This document shows, one piece after another, positions 47,801 through 60,526 of a stretch of 64,000 nucleotides of DNA. Within the stretch, counting starts at the first letter, position 1, and each line of letters begins with the position of its first letter. The notes beneath the pieces were generated by a model. That model was not told the DNA's origin and made no database searches. It was given only the letters and a program-made list of their open reading frames with translations. Source of the stretch: Synaphobranchus kaupii (Eukaryota; Chordata; Actinopteri; Anguilliformes; Synaphobranchidae); NCBI GenBank assembly GCA_029718625.1, contig CM056376.1:110265319-110329318 (forward strand). Reading direction: 5' to 3'. Both the position numbers and the translations under genes were made by a program.

Positions 47801-49048
47801 CAAGGTGAGAAAAGGACAGGTGACGTGCGGATACATTTGGCCAGCGCCTGTATTTGGGTCTCTTCAGGTTACTCAACTTCTGTCCAGATCACTGTTCTTC
47901 TGTAGAATTTATATAATTTATAGGTGACCCAGATGTCAAATATTTATATTTTTCATATTTATTTTCAGAAAGTTATGTTAAAAAAATATTCACAAACAGA
48001 CCTGGGTAAAATGTGTCATTTGAAGTAACTCCTATATTTATATAAATGTATATACAATCATTTGTTTTTAATTCTTCATTCTAAACTGTCAGTGATATGC
48101 AGGAATTGTACTTATGTAAAAGGGTTAATGTGTATTAGACCAAGCTTTGTTTAGAAGACAGAGTGAGTTCAGGAGCTCTGAACTTATAGTTTAGGTTTAC
48201 CACATCAGACCGGAAACCCGTGACTTAAACCCCAAATAAGTTATCAATGATTTATTGTCATTAAACAAAAGCCATTCACACACTGCACCACACATAACAG
48301 GACTTTTCATGTGCCGCTTATGCCTCTGTGAGTTCCCTTTTCACCCAGGAAATGGGGGAGGAAGCGGCCAGAGCGGTCTCCGCAGAGATCCTCAGAACAC
48401 CAGAAGCCACAACACAAACATCGGCGGGTGTATGGAGCTGGGCGGTGCTCACCGACACACAGGCGGCGTGTTTAGTTAAACCCTCTGCATCGAGGGCTCC
48501 TTTGGCTTCCTGCTGTATTTGAGAATCCATTCACACCTGTGGATTAAATTACTGACACTAATATTACCAGTATTGCTTGGATCCGCTCCCAAATTTTGAA
48601 CCCATAAACCCGGTGGAGTGGGGAAACGGAGAGACAGAGAAGAGAAGGGGGGATTCAGATGTGATTCAGACAGGAGGTAAATTTTTTGCAAGATAAGCAT
48701 AAGGTCTGTCTGGCTTCGCTGTTTACTTTTTATATTTTTATCTTCTCCTGCAGCTGACTGAAATAGTCTTGCTATTTCTTTGAATGGGTGCCTATTTCAG
48801 TTTGGGAAGGGTGTGTGTGTGTGTGTGTCTGTGAAATAATCAGTGGTAAAATACCATAAATAAAACAAATTGACACATATGCATACACATGCATGCTATA
48901 TACACACCATATGTAGACTTTTGAGTACACACACATGCACTCACATACACACACACGTGTAGACACAGACACACACACACACACACACAACCAGGATTAT
49001 GCAGTGTTATGAGGAAAAGGTGTTTCTGGTTGACAGTGAAAGGCAGTA
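44886..49048. other. Gene-free stretch
   Basis: An A15 run lies near 45031-45045. 45748-45800 resembles, on the minus strand, the retroelement tail seen at 10630-10672 (weak). Short GT and CA tracts lie at 48811-48828 and 48970-48988. 48330-48520 is open in several frames without similarity I recognise. No exon assigned. Confidence 0.45.
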
Positions 49049-49186
49049 GTCATTCTCTCTCCATCTCTCTCGCTCTTTCTTGCTCTCTCTTTCTCTCTCT
49101 TCATCTCTCTCGCTCTTTCTTGCTCTCTCTCTCTCTCTCTCTTCATCTCTCGCTCTTTCTTGCTCTCTCTCTCTCCCTCCCCAGCT
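49049..49186. repeat. (TC)n-rich polypyrimidine minisatellite
   Basis: Words 'ctctcgctctttcttgctctctct' recur about every 45-50 bp. A long pyrimidine-only strand with H-DNA potential. Confidence 0.85.
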
Positions 49187-49629
49187 GGCATTGTGAGGCA
49201 GTTCATAAATGGCTCAGCACTCTGTGGAGTTTGAACTTGGGGGGCGGGGGGGTGTGAGAAGACATGGACACCACACCTGTGCATTCCCCCCTCTTCCGAA
49301 CGACAGGATCTCTTTCACCCCGGATCAGCGTCGACCGAGAGGCCACGCAAAAGAAAGGCTTCTGAGAGCCGTCTCTGCTCCTGTCAGCCAGAGGTCGCGG
49401 GGTCAGAGCCGGGCCCGGAGAAGGCGTGTCAGGTGTTAAGTGGCGCTCGTCTGATGGCCTGCTCACCTGTGTTCCAGGTGCTCACACCCAGGTGACTGCA
49501 GTCCTTCAGAAATCACGCACCGCTCGGTCGACGCCAATCCAGAGTGATCTCGGCTTACAGGCTGGAGATAAACTGTATAGCTTTCTCGCTGTGTGCGTAA
49601 ACAGTAACGGTAACAGTAGGCAGTGTTCC
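49187..49629. other. Gene-free stretch
   Basis: GC-moderate sequence with open frames on both strands but no recognisable protein or splice-bounded exon. Confidence 0.4.
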
Positions 49630-49644
49630 TTCATGTTCACTTTA

Positions 49645-50040
49645 AATGTGAGGACACCTCCTTGTACTGTGCTCTATATTGCTAAACTGGGTCTTTTTTA
49701 TAGGTTTGGTTTTCAAAAGTTTATAGAAACTCAGGAATTCGGGGGTGTTGGAGTCCTCACTCTCGATCAGGTACACGTTATGTATGAGGACACCTCCTTG
49801 TACTGTGCACCAGATTCGGGGGTGTTGGATCTCACTCTCGATCAGGTACACGTTATGTATGAGGGCACCTCCTTGTACTGTGCTCCATATTGCTAAACTG
49901 GATCTTTTTTATAGGCTTGGTTTTCAAAAGTCTATCCTGAAACTCAGGGATTCGAGGTGTTGGAGTCACTCACTCGCGATCATGTACACTTTATGTGTGA
50001 GGTCACCGCCATGTATTACGGTCCAATATTGTTAAACTCT
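49645..50040. repeat. Irregular tandem repeat
   Basis: Three to four copies of 'gaggacacctccttgtactg' + 'tgctctatattgctaaactg', linked by 'ctcactctcgatcaggtaca' blocks, at unequal spacing (about 70-135 bp). Confidence 0.85.
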
Positions 50041-50430
50041 GTTTCTGTACAACCCTAAAAAGACATTTGAAAGCTGTTTTACAAACTCCAGTATGCAGGA
50101 TTGTGTGGGAGATGGCAGGGTGAGGAATGAATGGATGACTGTTCCACGTTTCAGGCACTCCCTATTTCATTTCATAATGGCCACCCCCCCCCCCACACAT
50201 ACACACACACACACACACACATTCGACCGCTAATAGGAACCCCCAATCTGTCCCAACAGTTAACCCCCCCCCCCCCCATCAATGCAATAAGCCAGCTTTT
50301 GTTAGTGCAGGGATGTGAGTGTGACCAGAGGTGATAGTTTATTAAACTCACTTCGCAAAATTTGTGCTTTTTTTCTCCCCATGACATTAGATTTTAATTT
50401 GCGTTTTAACCTTCATTCGCCTGTCGCAGA
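50041..50430. other. Gene-free stretch with C and CA runs
   Basis: C11 at about 50185, (CA)n at 50200-50222, C13 at about 50264-50277; otherwise ordinary. Confidence 0.6.
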
Positions 50431-51706
50431 CAGTGTTCGGCATGTTACTCAAAAAAGTATTATAATACTCGTTACTTGTTACCATTTGAAATAGTAATGG
50501 AGATACAATTCTCACTTCACTGACAAGGTAACACGATACAATACGTTACCGCCCAAAAATACTGCGATTGAGCCCTCAAAATATGCCATAGAAATAGGCA
50601 CCTAACGGACCTACATTTCTACAATGAAATTACACCCACATAATAGCATTTAATAGCTTAGATAATACATAGAAATAGCTGTAGTAAACATAGTAGTAAT
50701 AATATCATATAGAATTGGAAACTTCAAACTTGGAAAGCCTACAGATGCGCAGGTATATGCGCGTGGCAAAGCGATCCATGATTGAATGAATGATAGGCTA
50801 TCAGACCTTTTGAAATTATTTAATCAAGTTGCCCAATAGGTCTTGATTTTGCAGTTACAAAATATATTTAGTTCATGTTGAGCACAGTGGACAGACAGCC
50901 TATGACAAACCATAAGGCAATGGTTTGAATGGGAACAACCCCTACAACAATGTTGTCCCGATAGAAAATAATCAAACACTAAAATCACTTCCCTATCTTT
51001 TCTATATAACAAAATCTATAGGCTAATATAAACCAGAACACATGTGATCTTGCTCATAATATGACCAGACAAAGTTGCGAGACGCTCAAAAGTTGTGAGA
51101 TGTTGCGACACGTAACATGCATCTTTCTTCCCTGCCAGTGCTTTTCTGCCAGAACCAGAAGCAATCCGTTTGCAGTGAAGATGTGTAACGTTGTATGATG
51201 CATGGATCATTTTTGGTGTGATGACAAAATGGTGTAGGGTTTGAATTAGCGTGTGATTTCATGACAAAGGCGCAGATGGCGGGGCTTGGTGTTGAATGTG
51301 GTTAAGCTATAATGTAATTTGTCCAAGGAGAATAACTTGTTTCTGAATATTTATATAAAGTTCCCATTGTTAAGTGCCACTCCTGTTTCCTTGTGTCCTC
51401 AAAGTAGAATATCCTGCTTTGCAATGCACACATCATTACGATGTCTAATACCACTTTCACGTGCTGGCATTGAAATGTGCATAGCATCATCATGCAGTTG
51501 ATTTAGAACGTTACTGTCCCAGCACTGACGTGACAAGCGCTACATTGTGCTGTTTGCTGTTCTTGGGTTTTGAACAAGCATGTCTAAAATACTTCCATTT
51601 AAATCCTTCTCTAATGAACCTGAACTCTGTATTCACCTCCGGAAAGGGACTGCAGTATTGTAGATACAGTAACGCGTTAGTTTGTATCCCATTACTCCCA
51701 ACACTG
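50431..51706. mobile_element. Old hAT-like element, about 1.28 kb
   Basis: Left end CAGTGTTCGGCATGTTACTC and inverse of the right end CAGTGTTGGGAGTAATGGGA form imperfect terminal inverted repeats, each followed by 'gttact/cgttac'-type text seen at ends of a fish hAT family. The flanking 8-mers GTCGCAGA and GGCTCAGA agree at 6 of 8 positions, consistent with a decayed 8-bp duplication. Minus-strand frames inside (50824-51012 and 51016-51210) show no transposase motif I can identify, so it appears non-autonomous. Confidence 0.65.
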
Positions 51707-51764
51707 GGCTCAGAGTTAAGAGGTATTGATGAACCATTAAATACAAAAAAAAACAAAAAAACAA

Positions 51765-51923
51765 ACACACACACACACACACGCACGCACGCACGCACGC
51801 ACACACACGCACACACACACACGCAAACACACACACGCACGCACGCACGCACGCACACACAAACACGCACGCACGCACAAACACGCACGCACGCACACAC
51901 GCAGGCACGCACGAACACAAACA

Positions 51924-51959
<36 letters not shown>

Positions 51960-51967
51960 CACACACA

Positions 51968-51998
<31 letters not shown>
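51765..51998. repeat. (CA)n/(CGCA)n compound microsatellite
   Basis: Alternating CA and GCAC tetranucleotide blocks over about 230 bp; open frames on both strands are artefacts. Confidence 0.95.
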
Positions 51999-52002
<4 letters not shown>

Positions 52003-54260
52003 CTATATTCCATTACAGCCCAAATTGCTCACGATGGCTAACCCTTCAAGTGGAGAAAGGCACAGAATATCAAGCAATATTGGAGAACCTTAAAAAAATA
52101 AACACGGCATCCATTGCAAACGATACAAATACACATTTGCTCATTAAGTGTGATCATGAGTTATCGCTTTTATGATTAGCATAGGAAGGCAAAAGTGTTT
52201 GTCTTTGTTCTGATGCTCGACGGACGTCAAGCCGAGTTGAAAGGTCAGAGCTTGCGTCCCTGTGGTCAATTGTAGGATCGGTGACACTCAAGACCTTTAG
52301 CGATCGGTTACTTGGTCCACGATCGCACGAGCAGGGGTAACGGTCCACGCCTACAGGGATGTAGCCAGGCCATGTCGAGCGTAACCCACACCGTTTCATG
52401 GACAAGCACCTTCTCAGATGATGGTGACTCCAGTGAAGGATACAAAAATAAGCTTATTTCATTACCCTACCCTTGCATGTTTCCCTAAGTCGGGAACATG
52501 GGGTAACAATGCTAATGATGGTGTGGGCGTGCGTGCAGAGGGATTTACCCTTCCTGCGCCTTGAATCCCTCTGGACATTGTGTAGAGCCGGCCTTATTTT
52601 CTGCCTCCATCCCTTCATCAGTTATTAATGTGCCTGCCCAACGCCTTTGTCCTCTGCGTGCTGCGTGGAAATGCACACTGCTCGGGCATGCCAAGGCACT
52701 TCACCTGAAGTGTGTCGTTATGTTCCCCGGGCAACACGACACTTTCCCGCCGCTGTTTCCATGACGCTTCTCAACCACGCGTACGCTGTGGGCGTCCATG
52801 ACTGGTTATCCTGAATGAACCAAGGAAATGCTTTAGTATATCCTCAGATTGAGATTGCGTTATAGTACATAAGCATGAAGTTACATATGTGAGTATCACA
52901 AGATGCTTTGAGATATAGATTCAGATTTTAAGATAGTGTATGTGTGTCTGTACAAAATACTGATATTTTATAAGTAAACAGAGATGGTATATACTTAACT
53001 ATATAGCAATAAACTCAAACATTTTTGTGGCTGTATCTGTTAAAAGTGCTACATACAATATATTCCCTGTGCTGTTGTGCTTATATTTTAACATATGCCA
53101 CTTTTCAACGGAGGATAATGACTTATGACAACCATCATGCACCGCTAACAACAACATGTCATGTCACATGTCATCATGTCTGAAGTCGCTTGTCACACGC
53201 GTGACATGTCCGCGGTCTCGGCGTCTGACGGGCCCTTGCCGTACGCACTTAAGGGCGCTAACGGCAGCTCGCGACGCTCGTTTACACGCCATACTTCCAG
53301 CCAAAGTGTTCCAGCATGTTCCGCCGTCTCTCGCCATCCCCTCCCGCGAGTGCGCTTTCATTAGGAGACGCCGCACGCGACGGCTAACGAGACCTTAAAT
53401 CTCCACTTTGTTCTGTAGCACGAGCCGCTTGCTCTTCTACAAAGGGGATTCTCGGCAGCAAATCCCCTCACCGGAGCCTGCTGTGGAGAACATGTCATAT
53501 GGTTCAGTTTTTGATGGTGCGGTATTTCACTTTAAACGGTTACGGTTGGGGGCCGTCCTAATGCGTGGGCCTGGCGGGTGAATGCGCATTGTCCCGTCTG
53601 ATTGTGGCCCCCCTCTTTAAGTTCTTAAAACCAGGAAATGGTTAAACGGGGCTAATTACCCCTGAATTGCCCCGGCGAAACGCTGTGGCCGGCCGTCTCT
53701 GGGGCCGCTTTGACAGGAGTCGTGCCCCCCCCCCCCCCCCACCCGAGCTCCTGCTATCAATTCTGGAACTGTTCCAGTCCCGTCATATTGGAACGCTTCT
53801 CTCCCCCGCGTCATTTTAGGATCACGGGATGAAGTAGGTTTTTTTTTAATTTTTTTTTACTGCTCTGCCTATTTCTCAGAGCCAGACCTGACATTGTGAG
53901 GGCCCAGGGGCTGCCATCTGATGGATGGGATCATTTGGAATGAATAAAGGAAGAAAAGAAAAGGGAAAGTATGAAAACGCTCTCCATTCCTTTCTCCGGG
54001 AGGAAGGAAAACATCATTTCTAGATCTTTCTCTTGACCCCAGTGGACATTCCTCGCTTTTTCAATATGTCACTGACTTTCTTTCCTGAACGAAATGGAGA
54101 AAGAGTGAGATTTCAGGTGTTAAGGGTGAAAGAGTGAGACTGCTGATGGGTGTGAAACTAGACGAATGAATGATATTGCAGGTGCTGGGGGAAAGATTTT
54201 CATGCATAGATGTGAAAGAGTTCCTCCAGTGAAATACAGGCTGTGCTCCTACAGAGACTC
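51999..54260. other. Gene-free stretch
   Basis: 53160-53400 is CpG-rich and open in several frames without known similarity. 53560-53720 is a GC-rich, repeat-free block. C14 lies near 53727-53740. 53840-53860 has T runs. No exon recognised. Confidence 0.45.
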
Positions 54261-54414
<154 letters not shown>

Positions 54415-57328
54415 GTAACTAAGAGTGTGTGACGAGTGAACGAGTAAAGCCCTGCAGGTTCTTATTTGTTCTGCAAACAGTGACAATGCTCCCTCTGCTG
54501 CTGTTGCTCCGTAAACACAACCATCAACCATCCCACTGTGCTGCTCACTGCACAGAGGATATTTTGGAAATAGTTTTCAATTTCCTGCAATGCATTCTCT
54601 GACTTTAAAACACCCCTGTACATCAAACAAAAACAAACAAAAGAATATTTCTAAAATGTAGTTTTTAATGTGTATTTATAAAAAACAATATTATGGAACA
54701 AGTAAAGTAGCGACAGCACACACTTTTTTTTAGGAACCAAGGGCAGTTCATCTTTGAATGAGAAATGACACATTTCATGAGCAGGAATCCGCCAGAACAT
54801 TGTAAGATATACAAATGAGGTCATGTTTCCAACTCTGGTTACTGCTATTTCATTAGTAACGACTCATAAGTGTCATGGGGTTGAAGTTTCCAGCAATCAC
54901 TAATGAATGGTTATGAGGTTGTCTGAGAGGAAAGAGATACTCAGCCAATGGGGATTCATGCTGATTTATTTTCCTTATGGCTTGCTTTTCTATTGGCTGA
55001 TGGCAATCCACACAGTTTGACAGTTAGCCACAGGAGAGAGACAATTTTTCAGTCCATTCCTCATCATTGTCAATAAAGCTTCTATCATCTGAGGAAATTG
55101 CAAAAGAAAAAAAAGACAATAATGGTAATAATAGCACTTGTTACAACTCTCTGGTGGAGGATCAACCTGTCATTGTAATGTTGGTCTAAATCCCACACAT
55201 CCATGCTTAAAAAAATGAAAGCTAATTCAGTCTAGAGTTTCATGTAACATTGAATTATAATTTAACAAACTGGCAGCTATTAAAAGGTGTCCATTTCACA
55301 GTGGAGTCTATAAGGTCAGCTGAAAAAAAGCCTTTTTCTCCTTGGTTTCTGACAGGTGCTTATTACGCATGGTTCAGGGAGCATGGCTGAAAAAGTAGGC
55401 TTTTTTGGGGGTCCATTTTAAACACCTGGCACTCGCAATCTCCTAATTACCCCCATGGAACCCAGTGCTGAGCTTGTCTGCGCGCACGCACAGACATACA
55501 CACACACACACACACATGCCAAGTGGAAATCTAAGCTGACCAATAACATCTTATAAATGTATTTCTTCTTCTTTTACGATATTAAAGTAATTTCTATAAT
55601 TATTTGAAACAAGTCCACTTTTCCTAATTCCCACATGTGTCCTTGACAACAAGGTCACCCAGGGCCTTGGCAGCTGATCCAGATGGTATAGAAAGAGACA
55701 GCAAGATAGAAAAAAAGAGAAAGAAAGAGAGTTAGAGAGACAGAGAGAGTGAGAGAGGGAACAAGAGAAAGAGAGAGAGAGCGAGAAAGTGAATGACAGA
55801 AAGAGTGAGAAAGATGGAGAACGAGAGAGTGAGAGAAAAAGGAGATGGAGAAAGAGAGAGAAAAGTGGGGGAGGCCACACTCAAGGTCAGCTGAGGAATT
55901 AAAGTCATTCTTCTGTCTTTGGCTGAGGCTTTTCTTGTCTCCGACGGCAACAGACAAGCCAAGAGCCGGTAGGCAAATCAGAAAAAAAAGAAGGGGGGTT
56001 GGGGGTTGGCCCGGAAAAAAAGAAATCCCTACCTGTTTAAGGATCTTTGAACTTATAATAGCGTACTGGCTTTGAGTAAATCGAGGGGGTGTTACGGAGA
56101 AGGACTTAGCCAAACAGACGGGATTGTCTGGGCCGGCTTTGCCCGGCGCAGCCAGTGAGCAGAAACACTTGAATAAAGAGGACGATGAAAGCTGAACAAA
56201 GGGCGGGGCCAGAGCGGGGCTGTCCTGTCTCAAACAGTGCTGCCGTCGCTCGCTTGCTCGTTCGTTTCCCCTCCTCTAATCTTTCATCGCCTCCGTCTTT
56301 CCACGTTAGCTCCGACGCCGTACGATCGCCTGAAGGGCACTTTCACACCTCCAAGTCCTTCTGACACCAGGTTTTCTTCTTTTCTTCTGGATTCTGAACG
56401 CTAAACTGTAAAAACTTGAGCGGATGAGGGCTTTTTAAACTACCATGGCAACAACATAAAAAATCCAGCATTGATTTTTCAAATTTTTTCTAAAATTTCT
56501 CCACCCACGGTTTACCTCATAATGCGTATAAATTTCAATCAACACTTTGTGCACTTTTTCCACAAGACACTTTCTGGTGGGAATGGTGCCAAGATGTCAA
56601 CGAAGAGTTCATTACGATTCAGGTTCAGGGTTTTAATGCGTAGTTCAAACTTTTTCTTTTTTTCTCCTGGGCACTCACGTTCTTAAATTTACATAAAATT
56701 CAGACTGACTTACCTGACCTCGGGGTGTGAGAACAAGACTCCCCATTCTAGAGGGACTCAGCTGAACCATTTGGTCTCTCAGCGTTATGGAGGATCAGTC
56801 AATTAGTACATGAAATCCTCCACTGATCTTATCATGCACTGACCCACCGACACCCGAGGCTGGTCCAAACACACTGCTCCTGCAAGAGGCCAAAGACTAA
56901 TTATCAGCCCCACTGCACTGTGGAGGACAAACAATAATTCAAATTCTTAATATTTCTATGGGTTGGCAAGTCGGGCAACCTGTCTCCATGACATTCAAAA
57001 CGATCTGCGTTTTTCGTTCTTCTTGCATAAAAAAGGGCTCCGCACCACTTACCAAGATGACGGAAAACTTTAACCAGTCAAAAGTTTCTGTCTGTTCCTC
57101 TCTGGACCCAATTCCTCATAATGTCAACATTTATATGCATCTGATAAGTGATCAACGTGTGGAGGGTTGTTCCCTGAGCTCTGATTTATGTGGAACTATG
57201 GATTTAGCCTGAGGATGTTTAAAAATTGATAAAACTTGCTATACTAAAACTAATAATAATAATAATATATTTGTATACATAATTTTACATATAATAATTA
57301 TATTTGTGAAACTAATCGCCTATATATA
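54415..57328. other. Gene-free stretch
   Basis: (CA)n at about 55498-55516. A purine-rich (GA)n-like tract covers 55680-55870. The remainder is mostly unique sequence; open frames at 55655-56233 on the minus strand derive largely from the purine tract. No exon recognised. Confidence 0.45.
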
Positions 57329-57625
57329 TTCAATTGGGTTGAGATCTGGTGATTGCGCAGGTGGCATATGATTCACATCATTTTCATACTCCTCAAACTA
57401 TTCAGTGACCCCTCGTGCCCTGTGGATGGGGCATTGTCATCCTGGAAGAGACCACTCCCTTCAGGATAGAATTGTTTCATCATAAAGGTGATCACTCAGA
57501 ATAACTTTGTACTGATTTGTAGTGACCCTGATTTGCAGTGACCCCAGGGGACAAGTGGACCCAACCCATGCCAGGAAAATGCCCCCCACAGCATAACAGA
57601 GCCACTGGACCCACTCACTTTAGGG
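57329..57625 (-). pseudogene. Tc1/mariner transposase relic
   Basis: A broken remnant of a Tc1-family transposase, the DDE enzyme that cuts and pastes such elements. On the minus strand, at about 57560-57600 it reads GSVMLWGAFSWHGLGPLV; lower down it reads DDNAPI in one frame and ends AQSPDLNPIE at 57329-57358. These match the region around the second Asp and the catalytic Glu of DD34E transposases. Several stops and at least one frameshift separate the blocks, so it is inactive. N-terminal DNA-binding domains and TIRs were not found. Confidence 0.82.
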
Positions 57626-57659
57626 GTTTTTCCTCTAATTTGTAACCTGTCTGTATATA

Positions 57660-58312
57660 CAAACCCCAATTCCAAAAAAACGTTTGGACAGTATGTAAAA
57701 TGCACATAAAAGCAGTGATTCATAAATAATTTTTTACATAATTGAAAACAGTACAAAGAAAATATATTTAATGTTTTACCTTATCAACTTTATTGATTTT
57801 TGTAAATATATGCTAATTCCAAATTTGATGCCTGCAACACGTTCCAAAAAACACCTGTTTGGAACATTCCACAGGTAAACAGGTGATGCTATCATGACTG
57901 GATATGAAATTATATCAAAAGTCTAGATAGCTTATTTTGCACGGATCTCTATGGGAATTTGGGGGTGGGACTAGATTAAGCTGTAAATTACATGGGAATT
58001 GTATGGAACCCATGGTTGGCTAAATGGCTGTAAATCATCAAGGGTCTGAGGTATCAAACGAGCCTCAAACCATCACTCTGCTGCCAGATATGCAGTAGAT
58101 ATGGATGGATCACTTTAAGGGTTGTTTCTCCTGACTCATTTTCCTATTGAACTCTGGAAAAATAAGTCGAAACAACCCTTCAATTAAAACATTAAATATG
58201 TTTTATTTGTACTGTTTTCAATTAAATATATGTAAAAGCGAATTTACAAATCACTGATTTCTGCTTTTATGTGCATTTTACATACTGTCCCAACTTTTTT
58301 GGAATTGGGGTT

Positions 58313-58314
<2 letters not shown>
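57660..58314. mobile_element. TA-flanked TIR element (655 bp)
   Basis: The left arm starts CAAACCCCAATTCCAAAAAA and continues to 'gcacataaaagcagtgatt' (57720). The right arm (about 58249-58314) is its inverse, with small indels, giving about 60-bp TIRs. TA flanks lie at 57658-57659 and 58315-58316. It is non-autonomous and carries the nested palindromic element copy 5. Confidence 0.85.
57909..58181. mobile_element. Palindromic (foldback-type) element, copy 5, nested
   Basis: One arm plus the central hairpin of the family ('ctctatgggaatttgggggt', 'tatcaaacgagcctcaaacc', 'ggatggatcactttaagggt'), inside the TIR element at 57660-58314. Confidence 0.75.
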
Positions 58315-58367
<53 letters not shown>

Positions 58368-58400
58368 GGGGGGAGAGAGAGAGAGAGAAAGAGAGAGAGC
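58315..58400. repeat. (TA)n-(GA)n microsatellite
   Basis: About 16 TA units, then GA units with a G7 interruption, adjoining the right end of the TIR element. Confidence 0.95.
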
Positions 58401-58499
58401 CTTTTCAGTTTACTCAAGGTCATTTTCACTGTCACAAAATTTGAAAGCGAATGAACAACCAGCACAGAAGCACAGTCTACAACATAGCAGGAGCAGAGA

Positions 58500-58725
58500 T
58501 ATCTGGGTAATGTTACAAAGCACGGGACCAGAGGGGAAAAACAGAAACCAGGAATAGCAGAGAAGACAGGAATACAAAAGGTGACGCAGAGCTGCAGGCG
58601 AGAGTGGAAAGAGGTTTTTAAGAGCGCTTTGAACAGCGAGCCTAAGTTCACCTCGTGGAGGTGTTGTGGGAGAGCATTCCAGAGATTAGGAGCATTCACA
58701 CACAAAAAAAGCTTGATCCCCAAAG
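58500..58725 (-). pseudogene. Possible LINE reverse-transcriptase C-terminal remnant
   Basis: The minus strand reads APNLWNALPQHLHEVNLGSL followed by FKALLKTS. This resembles the 'APxLWNxLPxxI...FKxxLKTHLF' ending typical of L2/CR1-type LINE ORF2 proteins. There is no upstream reverse transcriptase, and the downstream text loses similarity. It could equally be part of another interspersed repeat. Confidence 0.4.
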
Positions 58726-59522
58726 GTGTGTTTTGTGGATTCAGGTGTCTTTTCTCACCTGGCCTTGGAGTGTGTCATGCGCTGTAAGTTAACGAGTTTT
58801 GAGAACAAATTAATTTTCACATGGGGGCATGGTGGTAGGACAACGAGGTTTATGTTAGAAATATGCTTCTTAAATTTAAAAAAAGTATTGTTTTAAAGGG
58901 CTGACTTTATTGTGCGTCATGCGTAGTTGTGCCTGTTCTGTGTGCATTAGGCACAGGTGGGATGGTCTGCGTATGCCAGGCACCTTTCCCAGCCTCTAGT
59001 TTAGACATAATAAGACTTGGATGGTAATGGTGTAAGTAGGTGTCAGAAAATATTCCACAAATAAACATCGCATGGCTAACTCAACACGTTTGGCACACAC
59101 ACCGGTTAAATTAAGTCCTTAAAACAACACCGTCGGCGTTTTAGCTAACTCGGAGGCGAAGAAACCCAGAACAGCTTACTCCCCAGTGACAGAGCACTTG
59201 AAAGGTAACATAATAGGGCGCACTTGCAGAAATATAACAGACTGCTTGCACGTAGACGTCACCGTCGGAACAAAATCGCCCTTTTTTTCTTTTACATTTT
59301 ATTTTAAACTGTTCTCACTGTCAGACCCGTGCATACAAAGTGCTGTGCGGCCAGAGCTGAACCTGGTTCTTATCTCCCGCGAAGGAGGAACGTAACCAAA
59401 CAAGGACGGCGACAAAGGCAGGGCTGTTTCGCACGTGCTCCATCCCCACGGAGTCTTCAAAAATAAGCACGCTCTAGGGCTGATGACATCATCAACTCCA
59501 CAGAACATCCCTGAAGAGAAGC

Positions 59523-59559
<37 letters not shown>

Positions 59560-60160
59560 TGGGGGGGACTGAGGACAATGGGGCCCTAAAACAATATTAG
59601 AATGTAGGATTAGTCCATTTCAGTTATGTCAGTTATTGAAATTTACATTGATAGACTATTTTACCAGTTTCTTTTTCTTGGGGTGGTGTGGCCCAAAGTG
59701 AGATCTTTTCATGGGGACCAAAATCCCTGAGGGCCCCCCTGTGTGTGTGTGTGCGTGCGTGTGTGTGTGCGTGTGTGCGTGCGTGTGTGCGTGCGTGCGT
59801 GCGTGCGTGTGAGATAGAGAGAGAGAGAGCTGTTGAACTTATATTTTTCATTATTAATTATTTTTCATGTGCCATGGCCAGTAATATTTTTTCAAACAAG
59901 AAACTAGTTTCCCAATACTATATAAACCCTGTAAAAGGGTACAAAAGAAAAATACCACAATACAATATCAGATGACGGAATATATCGTATAATTACAATA
60001 TCCTATTGCTGAAATACATGCACATTTAAAAAGCACAACCCTAATACTTGTTTCCTCAGAATTACTAATTACACAGAGAATTAAAATATTTCAGGTTGTC
60101 AAAGCGAAAAGACTGCAAACCCTGTGAGGTGACTCAGACCTGCTTCAGTTCTACTGAGCC
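58726..60160. other. Gene-free stretch with GT microsatellites
   Basis: (GT)n at 59526-59558; compound (GT)n/(GTGC)n/(GA)n at about 59740-59830. Otherwise no recognisable feature. Confidence 0.5.
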
Positions 60161-60495
60161 TTAGGAAAAACACTAACCCTCCTGCCTGTCACAGCTATTA
60201 GCAGTCAAACACTTTTCGCCACACACCGGAATCGCCTTTTGATTCGAAGCGGAGGCTAGGAGACAAATTCCCATTTTTTAAAAGGCCGGAAAAGCCTTGG
60301 ACATAGGTGGAAACGCCGCTGGCCCGAGTTGAAAGCGCGAGTGTCATAACATGACAGGGTGCCAGCGGCGGACCCTTTGAAACACGACAACTGGATGATG
60401 ATTATTTGATCGTCTCATTAGAAAATTTAGTCTAGGTGTCAGAGAGTTTCCCTCTGTCTGTGCTCAGGCTATTAAGCTCAATTACAGCTGCCAGC

Positions 60496-60526
<31 letters not shown>

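Noticed and set aside
51511..52093. Long open frames on both strands
   Set aside because: Cys/Val/Arg and His/Thr runs from a CA/CGCA microsatellite.
55655..56233. 192-codon minus-strand frame
   Set aside because: Its Ser/Leu/Phe-rich half is a (GA)n purine tract read in reverse; no domain in the rest.
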